NCBI GenBank assembly: GCA_025602915.1
Contig: JAHLJZ010000064.1
Span: 62,001-126,000, forward strand
DNA: 64,000 nucleotides
Direction: 5' to 3'
Source: Paraphysoderma sedebokerense
Taxonomy: Eukaryota; Blastocladiomycota; Physodermatomycetes; Physodermatales; Physodermataceae
Part shown: piece after piece, positions 46,601 through 58,583 of the stretch
Numbering within the stretch: the stretch's first letter is position 1
Layout: every line of letters starts with the position of its first letter
The notes under the pieces: model-generated
The model's database searches: none
The model's input: only the letters and a program-made list of their open reading frames with translations
What the model was told of the DNA's origin: nothing
Made by a program: the position numbers and the translations under genes

Positions 46601-49037
46601 TCCCATTGGATTTGAAACCATTGTGAATCGGAACGATATCTCTTGACCCTACTTTCCCATAAAACACTACATTATTCTCCGTCAACAATCCGAATCCCCC
46701 GGTCACTGATGATGATGTAAATGTGGTAAATAGAGTTCCATATACGCTTTTGTAATCTGAAGAACTCGGAAGAGCATAAAGTCTATCAAACGTTCTACCG
46801 CCGTCGACACTGTGCCAAATTTCCGAACCGTACAGATAAATATCATGACCATTACTGTGTAGACTCATTCCCGTTACAATCAAGGTATTTGGAAACGAAA
46901 AGGTATTGTCAAATATGGTGGTCTCGGCATTGATTGAAGTATTGTGAATGAAAATTTTGGCGTCGGAGTAGCTACAATATCGATTTCGATTATCGCAACT
47001 TACCAGTTTACCGATTAAATAAATATTAGAAGTAATGTCTTGGTTCCGGAGAACATTCACAAATCGATACGTTGAATCTAATCCTGGTAAATTGGTAATT
47101 GGGATAGGTGATGCCCATTTTCGAGTTTCAATCAAGGTTGAAGAAGTCGTGTATACGAGTGTATCAACCCCGCCGGACAAAGCAACAGAGTATATATATC
47201 CCGCTGTACCTGTGACACAGTCTGATATACCAAATAACTTTGTCGAGGCAAATGAGATAGTTGAATTTTCGTCGATTTCGGGTATACCAGTTTGAGCAGT
47301 CAAAAATGAGGAATGGTTGGTATTATCAAATGATGGTAGTGTCGTATAATGTAATCCATTAGACGTAGATAATAGAAGCAGAGAATCAACAAATAAAACA
47401 TCATAAATTGTCAATTCCTTACAAACAAGTTCCGATTTTCCGAAGCACAATGATCCAGGTTCATAACGACCTGTTGAATTCGAACGCAGCAAATCGGTTA
47501 AGGTAATGTCTTTGTCAAAGTAATCCGAGGATTGGATAATAATAGCACCCAAATAATTGTTCGTCGGCGGCGTCATCGAAACTTGAGGGTGTAAAATGAC
47601 AACTGATTTTTTGGGAAGACATTGATCCTGAACCAGTTTGGCTGATTTCACCGAATATCGAGATGTAATAAATGATGTTCCAGGGAACTCTCCGTCAACC
47701 TACAATCCCATAAATTAGCTCTTGACTTTCGTATCATTTCGAATAGAAGTATAACTATCGACACCAACCTTCGTGTTACCAATTCTGTACCCAAATTTGG
47801 CGGCCGACCAAGACGGAATCGTTAAATCAACGGTCGTCTTTCTCAGAGAGCAACCGGACACCGTTGTCATATAGCTTGACGAGACAGATCCAGATACCCT
47901 CGTTATTCCTTTTAAAAAATGGTAGGGTAACGGAAATGTCCATGAATCTGAGGAATCCTAATTTCCAGTAATGTGAGCAATCATAGCCGCAGATCGTGAT
48001 ATTTAGAAAAAAAAACATACTAAAGAAGTCGTACTTGAAACTTTGTATGAGAATGTTGCATTTCCATAACTTAGTATTGGGAAGTCACCCGCCAAAGCGA
48101 ACGCTTTTGTTGAAGTTGATGCACGATCTAGTGCGGTTGCGAGGTTTCCGAACGACGATCCCAGCGGAACACTTTGAACCTGGGCATTGATATACACTGG
48201 ATTCGTCGTTGACGGTGCCAAAGAAGATGAAACAGCACTATAGTTCACCGAAACAGAGTACTTGAAGCACTCAACTACATCATACCAATCAAATCGTTAA
48301 TACCAACCCTACCTTCTACCGCGACCCTCATCATGAAAAAAAAAGGCAAACCTCTACGAGGAAAAACTTCAAATTCAACACCTACACCTCCACTCACAAT
48401 CCCATCTCGATTCCACCCTACCCATCGTTTACCTAACCCTGGATTCGCCTCGTTCAAGTATACTTCTCTAAACGGTAAATCACTCAACGACAACCACACT
48501 TTCTTAACACCCGGTCTTGCAAACGTGTAACTTAATACGTCCGGTTTAGCTCCATATGTCAGATTATAGAATTTGTAAGTCGTTTCAGATGGAAGGGTTG
48601 ATTGAGATTGTGTGGAGGAAAGGGACGATGAGGGTTCGGTGATGGTGAGGAGAAAATAGAGTTGTGGCTGAGATACGATGGGGGTGGGTGGGATGTAGAA
48701 ACTTGAGATATCAAAGTGAACCGCTACAAAATCCAATAAATAGAAAATATTTTAAACAAAAACTTTAATAATATATATCATACTAACATAACTTGTACTC
48801 GACCATCTTTATCGTCCAACATTGAATTAATTCAATAATTTCACAAGACTTAAACGAAAACGTTAAATTACCTTCCCCGACATAAACACCGTCACTCTCA
48901 CTATACACCACCAACCCTGGAACCAAATAGTCACTTTTATTAAACCCTGTTGTCCTCGGTATTGAAACCTGCGATACCACACAATTGAGGCACGTCAACA
49001 CGACAGAGAGTAGAATGTGAATGTATCGGATTGACAT
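43668..49037 (-). CDS. CATSPERB: CatSper channel auxiliary subunit beta-like protein
   Basis: In animals CATSPERB is an extracellular accessory subunit of the flagellar calcium channel CatSper. This multi-exon gene opens with a signal peptide (RYIHILLSVVLTCLNCVVSQ). The first exon is 49037-48788; the largest is about 47700-45760. The N-terminal half looks like a beta-propeller with many Asn-glycosylation sites, CKELTIYDVLFVDSLLLL and WHSVDGGRTF. The C-terminal part matches the beta/delta/epsilon family: a Cys-rich SRSECACSDSQ with SDC, a SPFKIEELNGRQDW block, GDELFHFRVTTLEGDYCNLS, then YVISPPM, one transmembrane helix (VTMAVTAVTFAFWLLGIYLW) and a very short cytosolic tail ending at the TAG at 43668. 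I estimate about 1,400 residues from roughly 16 exons; several internal exon borders are approximate. One intron near 48275 may be only 38 nt. Confidence 0.82.
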
Positions 49038-49307
49038 GCTGTTGATATTGAAATTCGATGGTTTGCTTGAGATAGGTTTTTGTGATTATTGGGGCGATGT
49101 TTTCATAGTAAAGGATTTAAATTAGCATTTTGTTATGGGGTTTGTCGAAGTAGTATTTTCTAAAGCGGAATGTATATAGTGGCATACAAACAAAGCAAGA
49201 TTCTCAAAAGGACGCTCAAAGCGCGTTCATTCATACGCCAAGTTAAGAATCATTTCAAAATGTATATAGATTCCATTCGTATTATACAAAAACTCAAATC
49301 GATTAAA

Positions 49308-52147
49308 CTAATCGTAACCAGGGTACCTCACTTCCCCTCTTTCCTCCATAAACTCCACCAACCCTTTCAAAAACGCACTTTTTCCAATCGTATCCGAATC
49401 CGCCACCAAAACCAACAACCGTTTCGCTCTCGTCACTGCGACATTAATTCTTCTCGAATCCTTTAAAAATCCAATCTCGCCTTTATCATTGCTTCTCACC
49501 AAACTCACAATCACGGCTTCCTTTTCGCGACCTTGAAATCCGTCGACACTACCTATTTCTATATCCGGGTAAGACTCTTTGATTAAACTGATAAGGAGAG
49601 AGACTTGGGCGTTGTAAGGTGTGATGATGGCTATATCTGAGGGTTTTAAGCCGGCTGAAATTAATTTTTCGGTAATGGAAGTAACGACTTCGGCTTCGTG
49701 TTCATTGTATTTTGATTCTTCGAGTAACGTTGCCGTTGAATTCGTGTTGCTCGAGGAAACGGATTCGTGGTAGTCCATCCCTGCGGTGTCGATTAGAATA
49801 AGAGGGACGGTAGTTTCGGGTGTTGATTCGACGTAAGGGAGTTGACATAAAAGATGACTGGCGTTTGATTCGTGGGCAATGAGTTTGCCTAGAGAATACA
49901 CCATCACAAGATGTCAGCGCAACTCGGTTCCTAAGGTGGTTATGTTAAATTGACGAATACCTTCGTATAAAGCGTTGCTACAATATTCCATGATATCCTG
50001 ATGCATTCGATACTGAACATTCAACAATCGTTTTATTCGGTTCCCGTACATTTTGAGTAGCCGATCAAACAACGTGACCGCCAAATTCTCTGCTTTCAAT
50101 TCTTTATCATCCGTTTTAGACTCATCTTTTTTAGCATCGGCCTTGCTTTTCTTTCCTTTAGATTTACCTGATGATGATTTGGAATTTGATAAACCATTGA
50201 TTTCCGCATATACGTCTGGAAATGTAGAGATTGATTTCACAGTTGGTGGAAGTTGAAGATGGTCACCGGCGAGGATTGCTTTTTTGCCTTTTAATAGAGC
50301 GATCCAATCTTCCGGTTCTATGAATTCACAAAATTACAACATTAAAGAGAGGCAGGGGTTGCAGTGTACTTCAGTAGAGTAAACATACCGACGGATTGTG
50401 TACACTCATCAATGACAACCGTATCAAATTCTTCTTTCAGCAACACTTTATTCGCGGCACCATTTAAAGTCGACAAAACAATTTTACTCCCTTTTACCAA
50501 TTCATTCAAAACTTTGATTTCCCGACTCTTTAATTCTTTCTTCAACTCTTTTAATTCACCGTACATTTTCTTGCGTTCGAATCGATTTTTGGATTTTTGA
50601 ATACTGGATAATATTGCGTCCATTTCTTTAATCACGTCGGAAACGATTTGTCCTTCGTGGCTGGTACGGATAAGGATATCGAGGGAATGATTTAATACTT
50701 GAGGTAATATTCGTGCGGGATGACCAACACGAACAAGTGGAATCCGAGATTTTGAGAGCCGTTCGACAAGATTGTCTGTAATGAATTGTTAGAACATACA
50801 TAACTTCAAAATTGTGAACTTGAAACAGAATCTAGCAGAGTTTAATACAGTACCAACACTGATATTAGACGGGCCACAGACCAAAACCCGTTCACCTCGT
50901 TTTACCAACTGTTGGATGACTTCAACTAGTGTATACGTTTTTCCAGTTCCAGGCTTCATTGTGGTGCAACGAACAACAAACAATAAGTATGTATTCGGAA
51001 GGTCGTTCAAACAAGTAAAAGTTGGTGAGTGCGTACCGGCCCATGAATCAAGGCAATCTCTCTAGCACTCAAAGCAAACTTGACTGCATCTTTCTGACTG
51101 TCATTCAGATTTGGATTGTAGAAATCGATTTTCGGAATTGAAGATTCATACGACGGGTCTTGTAATCCGAAAAGTACCCGGGTGAGTGAAGTTGGTGATT
51201 TGGTGAAATGAGCCAGAAGAGCGTTCAAGGCTTCGGTTAGACGTTTGTAGGTGATTTCGTTGGCCAGTTTGACTCTATATAATATGTGTGGGTTCAATAA
51301 CATATAAATTCGAAAGGTGGAAGAAATTAAATTCAAACATGGAACATCGGTCTTGAAGGTCATCCGGGAGTTCATCTCTCAATACTATCTCGGACAGCTG
51401 ATTCAGCGAGGGTTCAAACCATATCTATGTTTACACGGAAGTCAACAAACCCAGAGTGATTTTGTTGTCTGTAACTTTATAGACAACGCCACTAGTGTTT
51501 CTACCTTCACCATCTGCACTCAATTTGTTTTTGTTCGCTGAGGAATATCGCTCTATCCCGACGATGTCACCTGGTAAAGGTCGGAAGGTACGTACGTAGT
51601 CAATACATTACTCTGTCATGTTTTTGTAACCGTCAGTTAGGACTAAATAACCTGACCGTTTCGAAATTTGTGAGACGGTAACTGATTTCCGACCAAATGT
51701 GGTTCCAAGTCAACTAAACTACTTTCCAGTAAGTGACTGCCGAGTTTTAAATCGTTTCGGCCGAGAAAGCCAAGGGTGGTCTTACCTTTTCCCTCCCAAT
51801 CCTGTTCTCATTGAGGATACTCGTAAATTCAATAGAGCGACGCCTTTTTCATTTTTGTAGAAAAGAGGGGGTTCATCGTCGTGACGTTAGAAACTGTGTA
51901 GGGCTGTAGGTCGTTACGCAGCATTCAGGTCGGTGAATAGAATTACCTCTTTTCTGCAGTTCTTGCGGTGGACATCCTGCATTTGCAATAGAGTAACATA
52001 ATCAGAGATTGAATTGAATAATATACACCATAAGATATAGATTTCACCCTGGATGAGGTTGGCGGTCTCTTGGACTTCGTACTTGCATTCGTGGTCGACG
52101 AGATCTTTCTGCTTTTCGATGAAGGCGGAGACTTTGGCCTCGCTCAT
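49308..52147 (-). CDS. SF1B helicase, IGHMBP2/Hcs1-like
   Basis: This is a UPF1-family 5'-3' RNA/DNA helicase of the IGHMBP2 (SMUBP2)/yeast Hcs1 branch. Several exons cover the N-terminal OB-fold region (GVALLNLRVSS, LGFLGRND, FRPGDIVGIERYSS) and both RecA domains. Visible motifs are the Q-motif region NLNDSQKDAVKFALS, Walker A GPPGTGKTYT, motif II VVIDECTQSV, motif III GDHLQLPPTV, motif IV NVQYRMH, motif V GSVDGFQGREKEAVIVSLVR and motif VI NVAVTRAKRLLVLV. A Lys/Ser-rich insert (KSSSGKSKGKKSKADAK) precedes motif IV. The protein stops about 20 residues after the helicase core, so the R3H and AN1 domains of animal IGHMBP2 are absent, as in Hcs1. Estimated length is about 700 residues. Roles in tRNA/ribosome biology or replication are by family only. 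Confidence 0.88.
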
Positions 52148-52458
52148 TGCAGCAGCGAATTGGCAGTGCAGTGGCTGTATACACTGGGGAATTGCAGGGG
52201 AGTCGAAGGGAATTCCTCAGTCAGTGGTCAAAGGCTATCCTGTATACACTGGGGAACTCTGTCAAAGGGAATTCAATCAAAGAGCAAGGGGTGAACCAGA
52301 GGCAGTGAACGGGTGAACACTGTTCTCAGGTGAACACAGGAGGGAATCCACTCGTCCACTCTATTCCACCATTCCACCATTCCCTCATCAGTGATTACAT
52401 CCATCAGCGATTACATCCATATCCATATCCAGACTAGCCATTCTAGCATCCGTCGCAA
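52148..52458. promoter_or_regulatory. Short bidirectional promoter with 17-bp direct repeats
   Basis: This 311-bp gap separates two divergent genes. A 17-bp sequence, CTGTATACACTGGGGAA, occurs at 52175-52191 and again at 52240-52256, 65 bp apart. Both are followed within about 20-30 bp by an aagggaattc decamer (52206, 52264). No TATA box is obvious. Confidence 0.7.
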
Positions 52459-54479
52459 ATGGACACGGCATCCGCTGCTTCAGATCTCGCTTCCTCTGCC
52501 GCAGACAACGTTCCCGCTCTCGCTCCTCCCTCCATCAACAACAACAACAGCAACAACAACAATGATGATGATGTCGACGATTCAAACGAAAACAACAGCG
52601 CTTCGTCCTCCTCCTTCTCAAACTCTCCGCAAATGATGACCGAATCATTCTCCCAATCCCCCCTCCGTCAATCCACTGCCAACAACAACAACAACAACAA
52701 CTCGGACGCTTCTCTGTCTGCGTCAAAAGATGCCACTCCCTCCGCCGCTCAAGCAAATAATGCCTCCACAATCACCGTGGAACCAATTCACATGGAATTG
52801 ATTGATGAATTGCTGTCAACCAAAAGACTCAGAGCGAAACTGGAATACGAACTGTACAGATTGTGGAATCCCAGCATGGAAAAACGAAGCGATTTCCTCA
52901 AAATGGCATTGTTGTTTGCTCTCAGAATCGTCCCAAGATCTCTCAAAGTCGGTGCGTACCCTTTGTCAGATTATCATATTCAATTTCATTAGAGGGCGTC
53001 TTACATGCCGCGAGGTTATTTCATGTAAAATGTGATCCTAACATGAAATCTTTTGTTTCTTTCAGCCGACAAAGTCGAAGGTTTTCAATACACGTTAAAC
53101 GGGTACGCCTCAGGCATTTCATTACACCACATCAGACTCGTAACTAATTTACATAACAATGATTTTACTATAGTGCCTACTTCTTTGAAGTCCTATCACA
53201 CAAAGTGTTTCACTTTTATCAGAATCCTAATGTTCTCGGCGCTTATGATTCGGCACGTCGGAATCGGAAACCGGGAGAACCGTGGTCTATCTGGAAAACG
53301 CTTGTCACCATGTCCCAACATAAAAAGTATCGGGATAAATATTTGGACCGTAGTGCCGATATCCCGACGCGCGCTAAATTCATCGTCACAGAATTGGCTA
53401 CTTTACACGGTTATGATCCTAATTATTATTTCATGGACCTTCCTTTGGAGGCCACAGACCCGGAAATGGCGATGGACACAACACAACATCACGAAAACTT
53501 GTCTCCTCACTCCATGTTTGCCGACGGAACAAACACGTTCGGCCTTCGCGGCCCGCCTGAAAAGAAACGAAGACTTTCACGAGATTCGATTTCTATCCCT
53601 GCTCCCTCCAACTCTGATCAAATGGGTCATATTTCCGCACCTCGCAGCCACCGCAACCACGCTGCGTCTGCACCAGTCCCCTCGGATCTCAACAACTTTT
53701 TCCTTCACCTAAGTAACCAACTCACACATCTGTCCACACGGCTCGATGAAGAGTTCCTCTCCCTCAAGACCCATGTCGAAGATCGGTTGGATAGAGTCAC
53801 CGCCAACTTTGAAGAACGTTTGAACGAACAAGATGAAAAGATTCAACGGTTTAAATCAAGCATCATGAAACGATTATTAGGATTCGAAGCCAGCGTGGAT
53901 AGACGATTAGATATCATGAGGAGTGATAGGGAACTATTGGCCAATTTCATAAATAATGACAACGACCGTAATACGCGGCCTCGCGAGGACGGCAACATTG
54001 GCGATGGCGATTTAAGCGGAGACGTGTATCAAGGAGAAGATAGAACCAACAGCGGACATATCCCAAACGGCCCCAATACCGACTCCAATACTCATGGTCA
54101 CTCGATGGAGTGGTCATCCGGTAACCTGGTGTCAAGCAAACACGATCCGTTAAATCTACCACCCGTTTCCTCATTGCCCAACTCGAACCTGACTCGATCC
54201 CCCTCACAATCTCACTCAAATACATCTAATCAACCTCCGATATCCAATTTCTTACCGAATCATATCTACTCTTCTTCTTCGTCTTCATCTCAGCGGTTAT
54301 CACCTTCTCACCATTCATCTGGTGCTTCACCGTCTTCGCAACCCCCACCGACTCATTCACCGCACCACCATCCACAACCTCACCCACCATCATCGACATC
54401 CAATCCTAACCATCCGGACCGTTCGAATCCAGCTGCAAGTAATTTGAGTTCGTCGGGGTACGCTTATAATGGGTATTAG
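52459..54479 (+). CDS. Uncharacterised protein with coiled coil, 611 aa
   Basis: Three exons, 52459-52951, 53066-53102 (37 nt) and 53174-54479, join in phase. The N-terminal 110 residues are Ser/Asn-rich with poly-Asn runs from CAA/AAC repeats. A more ordered block at about 115-270 (MELIDELLSTKRLRAKLEYE, AYFFEVLSHKVFHFYQNP, KPGEPWSIWKTLVTM, RAKFIVTELATLHGYDPNYY) could be a novel globular domain. Residues about 320-410 form a heptad-rich coiled coil (FEERLNEQDEKIQRFKSSI). The remainder is Ser/Pro/His-rich and disordered. This layout resembles a transcription or signalling regulator, but I recognise no family. Confidence 0.7.
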
Positions 54480-54966
54480 ATCTGATTGAAGTGCTGGGAT
54501 AGTGAGTTATCTGTTGTGGTGTAGATAATATATATAGAGACGATAGGAGAATAATTATGGTAAGACCGGTTGGTAGTGTTGAAACCCGAGAAGTGTGCTG
54601 TCAGAACAAACAAGATGTTTAAAATTCCAAATACCCCATTCGTTAGTCTCCGTTGTGTTTTATTATTCCCTGTCACCATCTCGCTTCGCCATATTACGCT
54701 GTCGTATCGTTCGTTTTCGTTTTTGTGGTCTGTTTCAAACAGTATATGTAAACAGATTCTCCAAGATATTTGTTTGGATAAACCTGGTTGATGTACTATA
54801 ATTTTTTTATACACAAAGAGTCTGTTGGTTGACAAAAATAAATTTGAAACGAGAATTTAAAAATCAAATATCATTTATTCACCCCATCTCTTTATTTCTA
54901 CATTCAACCTAGTTTTCCACCCGATCTTAAGACACTTCAATTTCTACAACCATTCTATAAACCCTA
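54480..54966. other. Intergenic between convergent genes
   Basis: 3' flanks of the 611-aa gene (+) and the PPR gene (-). An AATAAA lies near 54837. Nothing else is recognised. Confidence 0.4.
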
Positions 54967-57900
54967 TTAAATTTTACCGTGATACATCCATTGACTCCCC
55001 ACCGTTTCTTTAATTCTTTTCACCATTACTTCTTTCACAGTTTCACTCTTAACAATACATTTCCTACCTTTTCCAGTCCGTTTAAATAAATAATGTAACC
55101 TTGACCGAAGTTTTAAAAGTCTAGATGACTCTGATTCTGGTTCTTGGTTATTGAAGTTATGTGTGTGGGTGGTGTGGAATGAGATGGGGGAAGGGTATAG
55201 GTAAGAGAACAGAAGGGTGTATGTTTTTTTGGTGGGGGTATGGTGGTGTTGGGTTAAATGGTTTCGAGATCGTGGTGGAGAGAAGGAAGGGGGTGCAGAT
55301 GAATGAGAAGAGGAAAGAGGAGAACAGGGTGAAATTGGGCGACACATTTTTTTAAATATCCAGATAAATTCTTCTTGGTTCCCGGAGACGCCACAAATAT
55401 GGATATAAGAATGCCAATGTCTTCTATCCAATTTCAAAATTTTATCACTCCCATCACCATTACCATTACCATTACCATTACCACACACCCGTCTCATTAC
55501 GTCTTTTACCTTCTCAAATTTCAATTCCATCGAGACATCAGTCGATCCAAGTTGACTTTTAATAGAATGATAATGCGTAATAACCGCTCGTAATAGAACT
55601 AATAAACTCGTACCGTCTAGTCCAGTGGTATCTTCAATATGGTGATAAACTCTCCATACATCTTCCATTCGTCCTTGAGATCTATACGCGTTCATAATCA
55701 CGTTTAGAATAGGTGTGTCGAGGGTAACCTGATTAATAGATGGTTCGGAAGTTGAACATTGTGATTGTAATTCGTTGAAAAGAGCGGTGGCGGAATTAAA
55801 TTGTCGTGATTGAATGTACCCGTGTAATATTGTCGTATGGATCTCAAGAGTAGGAGTGTACCCGAAATGAGATTCTAATTTGTTGTAGTAACTTAATGCC
55901 GATTCGATATCGTTTAGACGGGTGTACATTGTGATGATAGATGAGAGAGTGGATAGTTTAGGGGTAGGGTGATTTGTAAATAACGAGTTGATAATGGTAG
56001 GAATATGTTGAGCGGCAAATGAGGGTTGAGATGGAAAAGAGAGTAGAATAGCAGAGTAGAGTGATTCTGTAGGTGGAGAAACGGGTTTTGATACTGAAGT
56101 TGAAGAAGATGAAGAATTACGATACGATTCGAGTTGATAAAACAACTGAATAGCTTGGTGCGGTTTTTGCGCGTTCGCGAATACATAAATTAACCGCTCT
56201 AGCATTCGAGGTGATGGCTCCCGATTTTGAGCGGATAAAAAAGCAAGATACTGCGAAGCTATATTCTCTATTTTGACGCTTGGTATCGATGGTTCTAATA
56301 TCGGTTCGACGATGGTGTCCGGCACTACATTTTTCGGACTCGAAAGTAAATGTGTAATCATATTTACAACAGATAACGCATAAGGAGATTTCCATAGTAA
56401 TCTAAATAGGGATTGTATGATCTGAGCATGGCTTCGAGACCGAATTTCGATTGGCGATTTTAACGAGAGCATCATGGCTTCGAGGATAGAGAACGGATTG
56501 GATTTAGGAATTGAATCTGACAATTTCGAATCCAATTTGAGGCGACTGCTTCCAAAAACCTTAGACTTTGCTTCAAACGAGATAAACCTTGAATTGCTTT
56601 GGGAGTTCATGTCGAGTAATACGGATGCAGTTTTACAAAATAATCGAAAACTGGGATGAATATTAAGACGTCGAGCGTCTGCATAAAGCAAAATCGCTTT
56701 GTCGTTTTGTCGTTTCTTAATATACCCACACAACATCGACTCCAGTAATTCAGAATTCATCACCAGACCCCAATTCTCCTTTGCTGTACTTACCAGTTCT
56801 TCTGCAGCGCCAACCTCCCCTTTGTCAAATTGATAGTTTAGCAATCCCGCGATAGCCTGCATCGAAGGGATACTGCCTTTTTCAGTTATACTGTTGAACA
56901 AAGCAACACCCCTCTGGCGCTCTTTGTCCCCGTCTCGCTTCAGATATTCGGTTACCAAAATGCTATATACGGCTGAATCCGGCTCCAATCTGTGTGACGT
57001 TTTCAAATCGGATATTACTTCTTCCGCTTCTTTAACTCCTTTAGTTCGGGAGACTGCGACGATAATGTTAGGAATCATGGCATGAGGTACCGGAAAGCGG
57101 GATCTCGCGGTTTCAAATATCGAGAGTGCCGTGTGATAATCTCCGATTTTGACAAACGAGTTGAAGAATGTGACTAGAGTCGAAAGTTGGAGGGAAGAAG
57201 CCATTGACCGCTGCTGCAATCTATTCCACATTCCTTCAACACCTCGACGATTCCTAAGGTGAGCGTAGGCATCGGCTAGGATAGTATAAGTACCTTCATC
57301 CGGTTTTACTTCTTCCGGTAAAATGTAACTTTCATACAATTTTATAGCACCTTCGTAGTCCTTGTTTTTGATGTGCCCTTTTAGAAGGGTATTGTAGGTG
57401 ACGATGTCGATCAAATGTTTGTGATTGTCAGATGTCTGCATAATTCGAAAAATCTGATAAGCCGTATGGAGATTTTCATATTTCAAAGCAATTTGAAGAA
57501 GTACGTTGTAAGTGTAGGAATCTGGTCCAAGATTGTGAGATTTGAGGTGTTGAAGTAATAGATAGGTGATATGTAACGTCGAAACATCTGAATTCTCGTT
57601 CGATGAGAGAGCCAAGGCTTCCTTGAGGTGAAGGTTTTCCGGTATATGTTGTACAAGAGCCGGGTATATTGATTTTAAATCTTTGAGGCTCTGAGAGATA
57701 GAAATTAAAATATAATTGTATATTCGATTTGATATGTGAACGTCTCGATCACGACCGAATTGATATGCTTTGAGCGTAGTTTCGATATCACCGGTCCGAC
57801 AGATACTATGTATTATTGACTCCAATTTCAATGCATCTGGACTCGAAGACTCCGATAAAGACATTTCAAACATCTTCCATACCCGTTCCATACTGTAACC

Positions 57901-58395
57901 AGACTTTACAATCGTAGAATGCCTGTCTTTTGGGGGATTCTCCGGCTTAGTCGAAACAAGATACCTGCTGATACATTTGAATACACCACACCATTCGTCA
58001 ATTGATAACCTCGACAAGTCTATGTCACCAATCACTCCGAAATTGTTATCTACATTCCGCCTGCTGTTATGAACATCCTGTGCATGGTTTAATATCTTCC
58101 AAACCGCGTTCCCGTTACTTTCATTGATCTTGGCTCTTAATCGAGCTAGTTTTCGCCGATTAATATCAGATATGTTCTTTCTACCTGTATGATTAGTTTT
58201 CGTATCTACGAAGTTGATTGTGCGTGCATTCACCGAGTCTGCATGCAACTGAGGCAATTGCGTGAGTCGTTGAGCGTATTTGGTAGACGAACGATGAATA
58301 TATCGACGAGTTGTGGGCGATTTGCATACACATTCAGCCTGAGCAGTCAGCCGTAGAGCGAAATTAGTGTGTTTAGTGAATAAATACCGGAACAT
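54967..58395 (-). CDS. Mitochondrial pentatricopeptide repeat (PPR) protein, 1,142 aa
   Basis: A single uninterrupted exon, unusual here for so long a gene. The N-terminus (MFRYLFTKHTNFALRLTAQ) is basic and lacks acidic residues, as in mitochondrial presequences. Many 35-residue helical repeats follow with PPR signatures, for example DSYTYNVLLQIALKYENLHT, DIVTYNTLLKGHIKNKDYEG, DEGTYTILADAYAHLRNRRG, DSAVYSILVTEYLKRDG and LEIHTTILHGYIQSRQFNSA. They extend from about residue 195 to 1050. There is no RNA-editing or SMR domain. Such proteins bind organellar RNA to control its stability, processing or translation; the target cannot be told from sequence. A GGNGNGNGNGDG tract near residue 1015 comes from a (GGTAAT)n-type microsatellite. 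Confidence 0.88.
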   Translation of the reverse strand: MFRYLFTKHTNFALRLTAQAECVCKSPTTRRYIHRSSTKYAQRLTQLPQLHADSVNARTINFVDTKTNHTGRKNISDINRRKLARLRAKINESNGNAVWKILNHAQDVHNSRRNVDNNFGVIGDIDLSRLSIDEWCGVFKCISRYLVSTKPENPPKDRHSTIVKSGYSMERVWKMFEMSLSESSSPDALKLESIIHSICRTGDIETTLKAYQFGRDRDVHISNRIYNYILISISQSLKDLKSIYPALVQHIPENLHLKEALALSSNENSDVSTLHITYLLLQHLKSHNLGPDSYTYNVLLQIALKYENLHTAYQIFRIMQTSDNHKHLIDIVTYNTLLKGHIKNKDYEGAIKLYESYILPEEVKPDEGTYTILADAYAHLRNRRGVEGMWNRLQQRSMASSLQLSTLVTFFNSFVKIGDYHTALSIFETARSRFPVPHAMIPNIIVAVSRTKGVKEAEEVISDLKTSHRLEPDSAVYSILVTEYLKRDGDKERQRGVALFNSITEKGSIPSMQAIAGLLNYQFDKGEVGAAEELVSTAKENWGLVMNSELLESMLCGYIKKRQNDKAILLYADARRLNIHPSFRLFCKTASVLLDMNSQSNSRFISFEAKSKVFGSSRLKLDSKLSDSIPKSNPFSILEAMMLSLKSPIEIRSRSHAQIIQSLFRLLWKSPYALSVVNMITHLLSSPKNVVPDTIVEPILEPSIPSVKIENIASQYLAFLSAQNREPSPRMLERLIYVFANAQKPHQAIQLFYQLESYRNSSSSSTSVSKPVSPPTESLYSAILLSFPSQPSFAAQHIPTIINSLFTNHPTPKLSTLSSIITMYTRLNDIESALSYYNKLESHFGYTPTLEIHTTILHGYIQSRQFNSATALFNELQSQCSTSEPSINQVTLDTPILNVIMNAYRSQGRMEDVWRVYHHIEDTTGLDGTSLLVLLRAVITHYHSIKSQLGSTDVSMELKFEKVKDVMRRVCGNGNGNGNGDGSDKILKLDRRHWHSYIHICGVSGNQEEFIWIFKKMCRPISPCSPLSSSHSSAPPSFSPPRSRNHLTQHHHTPTKKTYTLLFSYLYPSPISFHTTHTHNFNNQEPESESSRLLKLRSRLHYLFKRTGKGRKCIVKSETVKEVMVKRIKETVGSQWMYHGKI

Positions 58396-58583
58396 TTATC
58401 ATTGGGCCCACTTAATCGATTCAGTTGCTCGCTCTTAGTACATATCGTTCTCTTAGGTGCCGGTTGCTAGGTTTTTTGTTTGCGCCGAATTCGGTTGCTA
58501 CGGACGTTTCGCGATTTCTTAAGCATATGCGATTTATTGTCATACCATGGATTCAAAAATGCAATAATATATATGCGGTATAG

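Noticed and set aside
43668-49037. Sortilin/Vps10 receptor
   Set aside because: WHSVDGGRTF resembles a Vps10 Asp-box, but the C-terminus lacks the Vps10 10CC module and instead carries CatSper-family motifs and a minimal cytosolic tail.
53053-53712. Long plus-strand frame overlapping the 611-aa gene
   Set aside because: Out-of-frame shadow; the in-phase three-exon model gives the coding-like product.
55161-55355. Plus-strand frame opposite the PPR gene
   Set aside because: Shadow of the Pro/His-rich C-terminal part of the PPR reading frame.
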